DNA of 7,440 bases from Zoogloeaceae bacterium (GCA_031290535.1 JAITNI010000049.1:1-7440), one strand, 5' to 3'. Numbered from the stretch's first letter, positions 1-6,601 are shown. Notes: generated from the letters alone by a model not told the origin. Numbers and translations: made by a program.

Positions 1-350
1 CCGGCCAGCGTGCAACCCGCCTCAACGGTGAGCGCGTGATTGGCGGCATCCACGGCGCGGATGCGGTTCATGCGCCCCAACCCGATCAGGAGAGAACGCC
101 CGCTCGCGTCCGGCGTCGCGCCGCCGACCAGCCCGGTATTGCCGCCCTGCGGCACCATCGGCACGCCCGCAACAAGGCATTCGCGCACCAGGGCGGCGAC
201 CTCCGCCGCGCTGCCGGGTCGCGCCAGAGCAAGCGCCCGACCGGTATAGCGCCCCCGCCAGTCGGTGAGAAAGGGCGTCAAATCCGCCGGATCGGTAAGG
301 AGTTGCCCCGGCCCGACAATGCCCGCCAGTCGTTCGAGAAAATGAGACAT
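1..350 (-). CDS. FAD-binding oxidoreductase, GlcD / D-2-hydroxyglutarate dehydrogenase-like (partial, C-terminus outside window)
   Basis: Reading the minus strand from the ATG at 350-348 gives an open frame of 116 codons that runs off the window edge. The protein starts MSHFLERLAGIVGPGQLL. It carries the hallmarks of the FAD-binding PCMH-type fold: a TDWRGRYTGRA stretch (about residues 29-39), a RPGSAAEVAALVR segment (44-56) and the FAD-contacting loop PQGGNTGLVGG (67-77). Family members oxidise D-2-hydroxy acids such as D-lactate, glycolate or D-2-hydroxyglutarate and pass electrons to a quinone or a partner protein. The DWRGRY motif resembles the D-2-hydroxyglutarate dehydrogenase branch, but the substrate-binding C-terminal domain is not visible, so the substrate is open. 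An AGGA lies 12 bases before the start, rather far. A TTGACT (-35-like) lies at 394-389 without a good -10. It has the same direction as nadB but is 361 bp away, behind the repeat cluster, so it is probably a separate transcription unit. Confidence 0.85.
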   Translation of the reverse strand, partial: MSHFLERLAGIVGPGQLLTDPADLTPFLTDWRGRYTGRALALARPGSAAEVAALVRECLVAGVPMVPQGGNTGLVGGATPDASGRSLLIGLGRMNRIRAVDAANHALTVEAGCTLA

Positions 351-435
351 GGGAAGGATTTTTCCTGTAGTTGCGCTGCTGGCGTTCAAGTCAATTCCAC
401 AATAATTCTCTCCCCCATTTGCCCTGAGCCTCTTG

Positions 436-522
436 CCCGTTCGCCCTGAAACCCTGTCGAAGGGCATGGCTTGATGGTTCGGCTTGCCATGCGCGTGGTT
501 CGACAGGCTCACCATGAACGGG
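436..522. repeat. REP-like inverted pair 1
   Basis: This is a head-to-head pair bounded by CCCGTTC (436-442) and GAACGGG (516-522). The forward arm can form its own hairpin, GCCCT (443-447) with AGGGC (461-465), around a 13-base loop. The reverse arm pairs TGGT (496-499) with ACCA (511-514) around an 11-base loop. The about 30 bases between the arms are not conserved in the second pair. Confidence 0.75.
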
Positions 523-575
523 CAAAGCAGGCTCACCACGAATGGGAAAAGCAGGCTCATCACGAACGGGAAAAG
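504..575. repeat. 24-bp direct tandem repeat, three copies
   Basis: Three head-to-tail 24-base units begin at 504, 528 and 552, each starting CAGGCTCA and ending with AAAG. They differ from one another by a few substitutions. The first unit is the distal half of the reverse arm of pair 1 plus a short spacer. Units two and three lack the TTCGA half of the hairpin, so they look like slippage copies of a half-element rather than new insertions. The unit length is a multiple of three, so the overlapping reading frame stays open and shows repeated QAHHE peptides. I do not regard that frame as a gene. Confidence 0.8.
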
Positions 576-584
576 TGTATCTCA

Positions 585-649
585 CCCGTTCGCCCTGAGC
601 CTGTCGAAGGGCATGGTTCAATGGTTCGACAGGGCTTCACCATGAACGG
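585..649. repeat. REP-like inverted pair 2
   Basis: A second, tighter head-to-head pair is bounded by CCCGTTC (585-591) and GAACGG (644-649). The forward arm forms GCCCT (592-596) with AGGGC (608-612) around the 11-base loop GAGCCTGTCGA. The reverse arm forms ATGGT (621-625) with ACCAT (639-643) around a 13-base loop. Only eight bases separate the two hairpins. Confidence 0.8.
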
Positions 650-711
650 AACATTGTGGGAACAGCTATCATCCCATCCGATTCACTGTTGGAGGACGCT
701 TTTCCCCCGCT

Positions 712-2277
712 TCAACGCCGCCGCAACACCGTATTTTTCGGTTCCGGCAGCAAGTCCGGGTAGTCTGGCGAATAGTGCAATCCCCGGCTTTCCTTGCGTT
801 TCAGGGCCGAGCGGATAATCAGGTCGGCGGTGACGACGAGGTTTCTGAGTTCGATCAGGTCGTAGGTGACGCGAAAATTGGCGTAGAACTCGTTGATTTC
901 CCGCATCAGGAGGTGAATCCGGTGTGAAGCGCGTTGCAGGCGTTTGGTGGTGCGGACAATGCCGACATAATCCCACATGAAGCGGCGCAGCTCGTCCCAG
1001 TTATGCGAGATGACCACTTCTTCGTCCGCGTTTGTGACCCGGCTTTCGTCCCATTGGGGCAGGGCGGGAAAAGGGCGCGGCGGCTGAGCCAGAATATCCG
1101 CCACGGCGGCCTCGGAAAACACCAGGCATTCGAGCAGCGAATTGGAGGCCAGCCGGTTCGCGCCGTGCAGGCCGGAACAGGAGGCTTCCCCGGCGGCATA
1201 CAGGCCGGGAATGTCGGCGCGGCCTTTCAGGTCAGTGACAATGCCGCCGCAGGTGTAGTGCGCGGCGGGAACGACGGGAATCGGGTCGCGGGCGATGTTG
1301 ATGCCCAGTTCCAGACAGCGGGCGCGGATGTTGGGAAAATGCGCCTGAATGAAGGCTTCGCCCTTGTGGGAAATATCCAGAAACACGCAGTCCAGCCCGC
1401 GCTTTTTCATCTCGAAATCAATGGCGCGAGCCACCACGTCGCGCGGCGCGAGTTCCGCCCGTTCGTCATGGGCGGGCATGAAGCGGGCGCCATCCGGCAG
1501 TTTCAGCAACCCGCCTTCGCCGCGCACCGCCTCGGAAATCAGGAAGGATTTGGCTTTCGGGTGATACAGGCAGGTCGGGTGGAACTGGATGATTTCCATG
1601 TTCGCCACCCGGCAACCCGCCCGCCAGGCCATCGCGATGCCGTCACCCGTGGAGGTGTCCGGGTTGGTGGTGTAGAGATAGACCTTGCCCGCGCCGCCGG
1701 AGGCAATCAGGGTATGCGTCGCGCCAATCGTCAGGACTTCGCCGCTGGCGTTGTTGAGCACGTAAGCGCCGTAGCAGCGGTTTTGGGCTTCGCCCAGTTT
1801 TTTGCCGGTAATCAGGTCGATGGCGATGTGGTTTTCCAGCAGGGCGATGTCGGGATGCTGGCGGACTTTTTCGGTCAGGGTTTCCTGCACCGCAAGGCCC
1901 GTCGCGTCGGCGACATGGATAATCCGGCGGGCGCTGTGTCCACCTTCGCGGGTGAGGTGGTAGCCCTGTTCATCCTTGGTAAACGGCACGCCCTGGTCAA
2001 TCAGCCACTGAATCGCCCGACTGCCGTTTTCCACGACAAACCGGGTCGCCTTGTCGCTGTTGAGATGCGCCCCGGCGATGAAGGTATCGCGGATATGCGC
2101 CGCAATGGAATCCTGCGAATCCAGCACCGCCGCAATGCCGCCCTGCGCCCGGGCGGAAGCGCTTTCTTCGAGTGTGCGCTTGCAGATCATCAACACCCGG
2201 CAGCGTCCGGCCAGCCGCAACGCAGCAGACTGCCCCGCCAGACCGCTGCCAATAATCAGGACATCGTAATGCTTCAC
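712..2277 (-). CDS. nadB: L-aspartate oxidase
   Basis: A 521-residue flavoprotein, close to the usual length of NadB (about 540). It oxidises L-aspartate to iminoaspartate, which quinolinate synthase NadA condenses with dihydroxyacetone phosphate in cytoplasmic de novo NAD synthesis. The N-terminal dinucleotide-binding motif GSGLAGQSAALRLA (10-23) binds FAD. Family active-site segments are present: QFHPT (His233), APRDVVAR (Arg279), the HYTCGG capping-domain region (His340) and GLHGANRLASNSLLE (Arg375). These separate the succinate dehydrogenase/fumarate reductase/NadB superfamily from other flavoproteins, and the overall sequence reads as NadB rather than SdhA/FrdA. The C-terminal helical domain is present (about 425-521). 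I chose the GTG at 2277-2275 because AAGGA lies nine bases upstream and the protein then begins KHYDVLIIGSG as family members do. An in-frame ATG farther upstream would add an atypical tail and include the likely promoter. It is divergent from rseC, an arrangement resembling the nadB-rpoE locus of E. coli and Pseudomonas. Confidence 0.96.
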   Translation of the reverse strand: MKHYDVLIIGSGLAGQSAALRLAGRCRVLMICKRTLEESASARAQGGIAAVLDSQDSIAAHIRDTFIAGAHLNSDKATRFVVENGSRAIQWLIDQGVPFTKDEQGYHLTREGGHSARRIIHVADATGLAVQETLTEKVRQHPDIALLENHIAIDLITGKKLGEAQNRCYGAYVLNNASGEVLTIGATHTLIASGGAGKVYLYTTNPDTSTGDGIAMAWRAGCRVANMEIIQFHPTCLYHPKAKSFLISEAVRGEGGLLKLPDGARFMPAHDERAELAPRDVVARAIDFEMKKRGLDCVFLDISHKGEAFIQAHFPNIRARCLELGINIARDPIPVVPAAHYTCGGIVTDLKGRADIPGLYAAGEASCSGLHGANRLASNSLLECLVFSEAAVADILAQPPRPFPALPQWDESRVTNADEEVVISHNWDELRRFMWDYVGIVRTTKRLQRASHRIHLLMREINEFYANFRVTYDLIELRNLVVTADLIIRSALKRKESRGLHYSPDYPDLLPEPKNTVLRRR

Positions 2278-2286
2278 CTTGAAAAA

Positions 2287-2291
2287 TCCTT
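2287..2291 (-). promoter_or_regulatory. Ribosome binding site deciding the nadB GTG start
   Basis: AAGGA on the minus strand lies nine bases before the GTG at 2277. It supports the GTG over an upstream in-frame ATG that would extend the protein by 38 residues of basic and hydrophobic sequence not typical of NadB. Confidence 0.65.
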
Positions 2292-2308
2292 CCCAAAAGA
2301 GGAAAAGG

Positions 2309-2317
2309 AATATAGCA
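2309..2317 (-). promoter_or_regulatory. Putative extended -10 promoter for nadB
   Basis: Read on the minus strand this is TGCTATATT: a TATATT hexamer, five of six matches to the sigma-70 consensus, preceded by the TGn of extended -10 promoters. No good -35 box is visible at 17 bases. Transcription would start near 2302, giving a leader of about 25 bases that holds the ribosome binding site. This is inferred from motif and position only. Confidence 0.4.
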
Positions 2318-2415
2318 CGAGCGCGGCGCAGGCGCGGATTTGCCTTTTCTGGCTGGGCTGTCGTGTGAATGTCCGGCGCAAAAAATATCAAGCGTTGTTT
2401 CTACATGTTTCGTGC

Positions 2416-2444
2416 GTCAATATTTCGCAAGGGACGTATATACT
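2416..2444 (+). promoter_or_regulatory. Possible promoter for the rseC-mucD-glutaredoxin unit
   Basis: TATACT at 2439-2444 matches five of six -10 positions and sits inside an AT-richer stretch about 35 bases before the rseC ATG, a suitable distance. The -35 region around 2416-2421 matches poorly. An alternative weak pair is TTGTTT (2395-2400) with CAATAT (2418-2423). I see no sigma-E-like GGAACTT element in the intergenic region. Confidence 0.25.
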
Positions 2445-2478
2445 TGTCCTTTTCCATGATTTTTCAGAGGTGACGCAC

Positions 2479-3012
2479 ATGGCGGACATAAAACAGGAAG
2501 CGGAAAGTTTGGCGCTGTCCCCGGCGGCCTTGGCGTCGCTCTCGCCCTCGTCTTCCTCCTTCTCCTCGTGCAGCGAGCAGACGGGCAAGGTGGTGGCGCT
2601 GGAGGGGGAGTACGCGCTGGTACAGGTGGCGGCGGGCGGGTGTGGGCGGTGTCATGAACCGGGCGCGTGCGGCGGGCAGTCGCTGGCGCGGATTTTTGGT
2701 CGCGCTGCGCCTTTCCGGGTCAAAAACGCCTGCGGGGCCAGCCCGGGAGATGTGGTGGCGCTCCGGCTGCCAGCGGGCGTACTGACGCGCCATGCCACGC
2801 TGGGCTATGGGTTGCCGCTGGCAGGGCTTTTGCTAGGTGCTCTGGTAGGAAAAATCATGGTCGATGGCGCGGGCGAAGGCGGCGCGCTGGCGGGGGCGGC
2901 GTTTGGGCTTTTGTCGGGCTTGTGGGCGCTGCGTTGGCGCAGTCGCCAGTACTCTGGAAATTCGCGTCATGAACCTTATATTCATCAGATCAAGTCTCAG
3001 GAGGAAGTGTAA
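2479..3012 (+). CDS. rseC: RseC/MucC family inner-membrane protein (SoxR-reducing / sigma-E modulation)
   Basis: A 177-residue protein of the RseC/MucC family. In E. coli RseC modulates sigma-E activity and takes part, with the Rsx/Rnf system, in reducing SoxR. The family signature is clear: GKVVALEGEYALVQV (36-50), then a cysteine cluster CGRCHEPGACGG (Cys55, Cys58, Cys64), then FRVKNACGASPGDVVALRLP (79-98). Two hydrophobic segments follow, about 106-128 and 134-153, consistent with two inner-membrane helices and a basic tail. The start is the ATG at 2479, with AGAGG eight bases upstream; no in-frame start lies nearer the conserved domain. The first about 30 residues are an Ala/Ser-rich extension ending in SPSSSSFSSCS, absent from the E. 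coli and Pseudomonas proteins as I recall them. The gene ends immediately before the mucD ATG. No rseA or rseB lies upstream, unlike the usual cluster, so its link to sigma-E regulation here is uncertain. Confidence 0.88.
   Translation: MADIKQEAESLALSPAALASLSPSSSSFSSCSEQTGKVVALEGEYALVQVAAGGCGRCHEPGACGGQSLARIFGRAAPFRVKNACGASPGDVVALRLPAGVLTRHATLGYGLPLAGLLLGALVGKIMVDGAGEGGALAGAAFGLLSGLWALRWRSRQYSGNSRHEPYIHQIKSQEEV
2999..3004 (+). promoter_or_regulatory. Strong Shine-Dalgarno for mucD inside the end of rseC
   Basis: A full AGGAGG lies within the last codons of rseC, eight bases before the mucD ATG that directly follows the rseC TAA. It predicts efficient and probably coupled translation of the protease. 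Confidence 0.75.
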
Positions 3013-4467
3013 ATGGCACAACAGTGGGTGTTTCGTTTGGTGCAGCGCTGCACGGGGGTTGCCGCCATTTTGCTGGTGGCGACGGGGGTTTATGCCCAGA
3101 CTGCCGCGACCGGGGGAACCGGCGGGGCAGGGCGCAATCTGCCGGATTTTGCCGATCTGGCGGAGCGGCAGGGCAAGGTGGTGGTCAATATCAGCACCAC
3201 GCAGGTGGTGAAAAACCGTTCCGGCCCGGCGCTGCCTTTTGACGAGGATGACCCGGTGGCGGAACTGTTCCGGCGCTTCATGCCGCGTGGGCTGCCGCGT
3301 GAGTCGGAGCGGCATTCGCTCGGTTCCGGCTTCATCATCAGCGCGGAAGGCTACATTCTGACCAACGCGCATGTGGTGGAGGGCGCGGACGAGGTGATGG
3401 TGCGCCTCACCGACAAGCGCGAATTTTCGGCGCGCGTCATTGGCGCGGATAAACGCACCGATGTGGCGCTCATCAAGATTGAGGCCACTCACCTTCCCAC
3501 CGCCCGTCTGGGCGACCCGGAAAAATTGCGCGTCGGCGAGTGGGTGGCGGCCATCGGCTCGCCCTTCGGCTTTGAAAGCTCGGTGACGGCGGGGATTGTT
3601 TCCGCCAAGGGGCGTTCGTTGCCACAGGAAAATTACGTGCCCTTCATCCAGACCGATGTGGCCGTCAATCCCGGCAATTCCGGCGGGCCGCTGTTCAACA
3701 TGAATGGCGAGGTGGTCGGCATCAATTCCCAGATTTACAGCCGCAGTGGCGGGTTCATGGGGCTTTCCTTCGCCATTCCCATCGACGTGGCGCTGGAAGT
3801 GCAAAACCAGCTCCGCGCCACGGGCAAGGTCAGCCGGGGGCGCATGGGAGTGGTGATTCAGGAAGTCACCCGCGAACTGGCGGAATCCTTCGGTCTGGAA
3901 AAAGCTGCCGGAGCGCTCGTCAATGCCGTGGAAAAGGGCGGCCCCGCCGAACAGGCCGGGATTGAGCCGGGCGATGTGATTTTGCGTTTCAACGGCAAGC
4001 CCTTTGCCAGTTCCGCCGAATTGCCGCGCCTCGTCGCCGCCACGCGCCCCGGCGCCAAGGCCACGGTGCAAATCTGGCGCAAGGGGAGCGCCCGCAACGT
4101 CACTCTGACCGTCGGCGAAATCCCGGAGGAACAAACCGCCGAGCAGAGTCGCAAGCCCCCTGCCGCCGAACAGCAGGCGAACCGGCTGGGGCTGGTCGTC
4201 AGCGAGCTGACCTTGGAGCAGCGCCAGCAGTTGAATGTCCCTGGCGGTTTGCGGATTGAGGAGGTTCGCAGCAATGCCGCGCGGGTGGATTTGCGCCCCG
4301 GCGACATCCTGCTGTCCCTGATTCACAAGGGGGTGAGCCTTGACCTGAAAAGCGCGGAGCAGTTCAACAAGCGCCTCGCCCAGTTCAGCAAGGGCGACAC
4401 CCTCACCTTGCTGGTGCGGCGCGGCGACTCACAAACCTTTGTCACCCTCAAGGGGTTCAATGACTGA
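3013..4467 (+). CDS. mucD: DegP/DegQ/MucD-type periplasmic serine endoprotease (Do family)
   Basis: A 484-residue HtrA protease, the usual length for MucD/DegQ. It degrades or chaperones misfolded envelope proteins in the periplasm. Residues 1-28 form a signal peptide: basic start, hydrophobic core, and likely signal peptidase I cleavage at VYA-QT. The trypsin-like domain spans about 45-270, with the catalytic triad His120 (TNAHVVEG), Asp150 (KRTDVALIKI) and Ser223 (NPGNSGGPL). Two PDZ domains follow, about 276-369 with the RGRMGV entry motif and AGIEPGDVILRFNG, and about 390-480 with LRPGDILLSL. The segment between His-domain start and signal peptide is short, more like DegQ/MucD than E. coli DegP with its long LA loop. 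It follows rseC with no gap and overlaps the next gene by eight bases. In related genomes this protease belongs to the rpoE-linked cluster, so it is likely an envelope-stress gene, though the adjacent regulators are missing here. The exact subname (mucD, degP, degQ) is a matter of convention. Confidence 0.95.
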   Translation: MAQQWVFRLVQRCTGVAAILLVATGVYAQTAATGGTGGAGRNLPDFADLAERQGKVVVNISTTQVVKNRSGPALPFDEDDPVAELFRRFMPRGLPRESERHSLGSGFIISAEGYILTNAHVVEGADEVMVRLTDKREFSARVIGADKRTDVALIKIEATHLPTARLGDPEKLRVGEWVAAIGSPFGFESSVTAGIVSAKGRSLPQENYVPFIQTDVAVNPGNSGGPLFNMNGEVVGINSQIYSRSGGFMGLSFAIPIDVALEVQNQLRATGKVSRGRMGVVIQEVTRELAESFGLEKAAGALVNAVEKGGPAEQAGIEPGDVILRFNGKPFASSAELPRLVAATRPGAKATVQIWRKGSARNVTLTVGEIPEEQTAEQSRKPPAAEQQANRLGLVVSELTLEQRQQLNVPGGLRIEEVRSNAARVDLRPGDILLSLIHKGVSLDLKSAEQFNKRLAQFSKGDTLTLLVRRGDSQTFVTLKGFND

Positions 4468-4714
4468 GCCGTGTATCAATCTGACGCTGATGAGCCGGGC
4501 GTATTGCCATCTTTGTCACGACATGGAGGCCGCCCTGCGGCCTCTGCTGGCGGAATATGGGGCAGCGCTCCAAGTGTGGGACGTGGATGCCGCCCCCGCT
4601 CTGGAGGCGCAGTATGACGAACTGGTGCCTGTCCTGTTGCTGGACGGGGTGGAAATTTGCCATTATTTTCTCGATGAAGCTAAAGTCCGTGCTGTTTTGG
4701 CTGGAGTCCGCTAG
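4460..4714 (+). CDS. Glutaredoxin-like thioredoxin-fold protein (DUF836 family)
   Basis: A small protein of 84 residues with a thioredoxin fold. It shows the N-terminal strand NLTLMSRAYCHLC, a CxxC redox motif (Cys16-Cys19, sequence CHLC), a helix, a second strand LQVWDVDAA (37-45), and the VP dipeptide at 56-57 (cis-proline position) leading into VLLLDGVEICHYFLDE. This is the pattern of the DUF836/glutaredoxin-like family found next to mucD and lepA in many Betaproteobacteria. Its substrate is not known; a cytoplasmic thiol-disulfide role is inferred from the fold, and there is no signal peptide. I chose the ATG at 4460, which overlaps the mucD stop by eight bases and has AAGGGG four bases upstream. 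An upstream in-frame TTG at 4439 would add seven residues and is less likely. The overlap implies translational coupling to mucD. A clear terminator follows the gene. Confidence 0.88.
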   Translation: MTEPCINLTLMSRAYCHLCHDMEAALRPLLAEYGAALQVWDVDAAPALEAQYDELVPVLLLDGVEICHYFLDEAKVRAVLAGVR

Positions 4715-4745
4715 AATTCCCGGTTTTGTGTTTCGCAAGACCGAG

Positions 4746-4777
4746 CCGCCCGGAATTGTCCGGGCGGATTGGTTTTT
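4746..4777 (+). terminator. Intrinsic terminator between the glutaredoxin-like gene and lepA
   Basis: A perfect 8-bp GC stem, CCGCCCGG (4746-4753) with CCGGGCGG (4760-4767), closes a six-base loop AATTGT. It is followed by ATTGGTTTTT, with five T at 4773-4777. This is a textbook rho-independent terminator on the plus strand. It starts 32 bases after the preceding stop codon and ends 25 bases before the lepA ATG. Confidence 0.85.
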
Positions 4778-4802
4778 ACTTATTCCGGCCTAATCAGGAC
4801 GC

Positions 4803-6593
4803 ATGAAGCATATCCGAAATTTCTCCATCATTGCCCACATCGACCACGGCAAATCCACGCTGGCTGATCGCATCATCCATCATTGCGGCGGCCTTTCCGA
4901 CCGGGAGATGGAGGCGCAGGTGCTTGACTCGATGGACATCGAGCGGGAGCGCGGCATTACCATCAAGGCGCAGACGGCGTCCCTGAGCTACAGGGCGCGG
5001 GACGGCGCGGTGTATCACCTCAACCTGATCGACACGCCGGGACACGTGGATTTTTCCTACGAAGTCTCGCGCTCGCTTTCCGCCTGCGAGGGGGCGCTGT
5101 TGGTGGTCGATGCTTCGCAGGGCGTCGAGGCGCAGACGGTGGCCAACTGCTACACGGCGATTGAACTGGAAGTGGAAGTGCTGCCCGTTCTGAACAAGAT
5201 TGACCTGCCTTCCGCCGACCCGGACAACGCCCGGCAGGAAATCGAGGAGGTGATCGGCATCGACGCTTCCGAAGCGGTGCTGGCCTCGGCCAAGACCGGG
5301 CTGGGCGTGGAGGATATTCTGGAGGCCGTGGTGGCGCGCATTCCACCGCCCGAAGGCGACCCCGACGCGCCCCTGAAGGCGCTGATGATCGACTCCTGGT
5401 TTGACAACTATGTCGGGGTGGTCATGCTGGTGCGGGTCGTGGACGGGGAATTGCGCCCCAGGGACAAGATTCTCCTGATGTCCAACGGCAAGCAGTATCT
5501 GTGCGAACAGGTCGGCGTCTTTACGCCCAAATCCGTGCCGCGTGAGGTATTGCGCGCCGGGGAGGTGGGCTTTGTCATTTCCAATCTCAAGGAACTGGAT
5601 TCCGCCAAGGTGGGCGACACCCTCACGCTGGCGACGCGCCCGGCCAGCGCGGCGCTGCCGGGTTTCAAGGAAATCAAGTCGCAGGTGTTCGCCGGTCTGT
5701 ATCCGATAGAGGCCAACCAGTACGAGCAGTTGCGCGAATCGCTGGAAAAACTGAAACTGAACGACGCTTCCCTGCACTACGAGCCGGAAGTCTCGCAGGC
5801 GCTGGGCTTTGGCTTTCGCTGCGGTTTTTTGGGGCTGCTGCACATGGAAATCGTGCAGGAGCGGCTGGAGCGGGAATTCGATCAGGACCTGATTACCACC
5901 GCGCCGACGGTGGTCTATGAAGTCCTGATGCGCGACGGCGAACTCCTGCGGGTGGAAAATCCCTCGCGCCTGCCAGAGACGCCAAAAATCGAGGAAATCC
6001 GCGAACCCATCATCATCGCCACCATCTTTGTGCCGCAGGATTATCTGGGCAGCGTGATTACGCTGTGCAACCAGAAACGCGGCAATCAGGTAGACTTGCA
6101 TTATCATGGTCGCCAGGTCAAAGTGGTGTACGAAATGCCGATGGCCGAAGTGGTGATGGACTTTTTCGACCGTCTGAAATCCGTCTCGCGTGGCTATGCC
6201 TCGCTGGATTACGAGTTCAAGGAATACCGCGCCGCCGATGTGGTGAAGCTGGACATTCTCATCAATGGCGAAAAGGTGGATGCGCTCTCCCTGATCGTAC
6301 ATCGCGCCAATTCCCAATACCGGGGGCGCGAGCTGGCTTCCAGGATGCGCGAGCTGATTCCCCGCCAGATGTATGATGTGGCGATTCAGGCCGCCATTGG
6401 CTCCAACATTCTGGCGCGTGAAAATGTCAAGGCGATGCGAAAGGACGTGCTGGCCAAGTGCTACGGCGGCGACATTACCCGCAAACGGAAGTTGCTGGAA
6501 AAGCAGAAAGCGGGTAAAAAACGCATGAAACAGGTTGGTAGTGTGGAAATTCCGCAGGAGGCGTTCTTGGCCGTGCTGCGGGTGGATAATTGA
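4803..6593 (+). CDS. lepA: Elongation factor 4 (LepA), ribosome-associated translational GTPase
   Basis: A 596-residue protein, essentially the full family length (E. coli 599). EF4 is a GTPase that binds ribosomes and has been linked to back-translocation, recovery under ionic stress and 30S subunit biogenesis. The GTPase motifs are intact: P-loop AHIDHGKST (11-19), switch [12 protein letters not shown] (48-58), DTPGH (77-81) with the catalytic His81, NKID (131-134) and SAKTG (162-166). Domain II and the EF-G-like domains III and V follow, with [20 protein letters not shown] marking the domain III region. The LepA-specific C-terminal domain ends the protein, with the characteristic [26 protein letters not shown] basic segment (shown only as a pattern) and [11 protein letters not shown]. 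The lack of domain IV separates it from EF-G. The ribosome binding site is AGGA at 4796-4799, only three bases before the ATG, so initiation may be modest. The start is fixed by the conserved [18 protein letters not shown] beginning. It is followed after eight bases by lepB, the classical lepAB pair. Confidence 0.98.
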   Translation: MKHIRNFSIIAHIDHGKSTLADRIIHHCGGLSDREMEAQVLDSMDIERERGITIKAQTASLSYRARDGAVYHLNLIDTPGHVDFSYEVSRSLSACEGALLVVDASQGVEAQTVANCYTAIELEVEVLPVLNKIDLPSADPDNARQEIEEVIGIDASEAVLASAKTGLGVEDILEAVVARIPPPEGDPDAPLKALMIDSWFDNYVGVVMLVRVVDGELRPRDKILLMSNGKQYLCEQVGVFTPKSVPREVLRAGEVGFVISNLKELDSAKVGDTLTLATRPASAALPGFKEIKSQVFAGLYPIEANQYEQLRESLEKLKLNDASLHYEPEVSQALGFGFRCGFLGLLHMEIVQERLEREFDQDLITTAPTVVYEVLMRDGELLRVENPSRLPETPKIEEIREPIIIATIFVPQDYLGSVITLCNQKRGNQVDLHYHGRQVKVVYEMPMAEVVMDFFDRLKSVSRGYASLDYEFKEYRAADVVKLDILINGEKVDALSLIVHRANSQYRGRELASRMRELIPRQMYDVAIQAAIGSNILARENVKAMRKDVLAKCYGGDITRKRKLLEKQKAGKKRMKQVGSVEIPQEAFLAVLRVDN

Positions 6594-6601
6594 GGAATTT
6601 T

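Larger units (their letters stand above)
418..650. repeat. REP/BIME-like palindromic repeat cluster filling the nadB-oxidoreductase gap
   Basis: The 351-711 gap has no credible gene. Most of it is a mosaic of inverted and direct copies of a short element whose core reads GAGCCTGTCGA, or its complement TCGACAGGCTC. Two complete head-to-head pairs (436-522 and 585-649), a half-unit tandem array between them, and a degenerate fragment near 418-434 can be seen. Elements with this core are scattered in intergenic regions of many proteobacterial genomes and often produce spurious ORFs with peptides like VRPEPVEG and QAHHER; both appear here when the region is translated. Such elements can act as transcript ends or mRNA stabilisers, so the cluster may mark the 3' end of the nadB transcript. 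A separate weak 5-bp hairpin (657-661 with 672-676) lacks a T-tract. I see nothing else in the gap. Confidence 0.8.

Noticed and set aside
351..363. GGGAAGGATTTTT here is identical to the stretch just upstream of nadB (minus strand, 2294-2282)
   Set aside because: Relative to the downstream gene the two copies are in opposite orientation, and near nadB the match is largely the ribosome binding site. Thirteen shared bases are most simply chance.
36..449. Plus-strand open frame opposite the partial oxidoreductase
   Set aside because: The minus-strand frame encodes a clear FAD-binding loop (PQGGNTGLVGG); the plus-strand product shows no domain and ends in the repeats.
657..676. TGGGA/TCCCA hairpin just past the end of nadB as a terminator
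   Set aside because: The stem is only 5 bp with a 10-base loop, and no T-run follows on the nadB strand.
391..818. Possible small proteins with repeated QAHHER or VRPEPVEG-like peptides in the repeat cluster
   Set aside because: The peptides are just the REP-like repeats read through in frame. They run into the end of nadB, lack a convincing ribosome binding site, and such ORFs are a known artefact of this repeat type.
934..2478. Long open frame on the plus strand, antisense to nadB, running in frame into rseC
   Set aside because: GC-rich codon use in nadB leaves the opposite strand free of stops. The translation has no recognisable family, and the RseC domain starts only after the ATG at 2479 with its own ribosome binding site.
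2833..4326. 497-codon open frame on the minus strand opposite mucD
   Set aside because: It mirrors the strongly supported mucD frame and its protein is rich in His, Arg and Gly with no motifs; a codon-bias shadow.
4794..6317. 507-codon open frame on the minus strand opposite lepA
   Set aside because: Same reason: lepA is intact with all GTPase motifs, and the antisense product has no recognisable domain.
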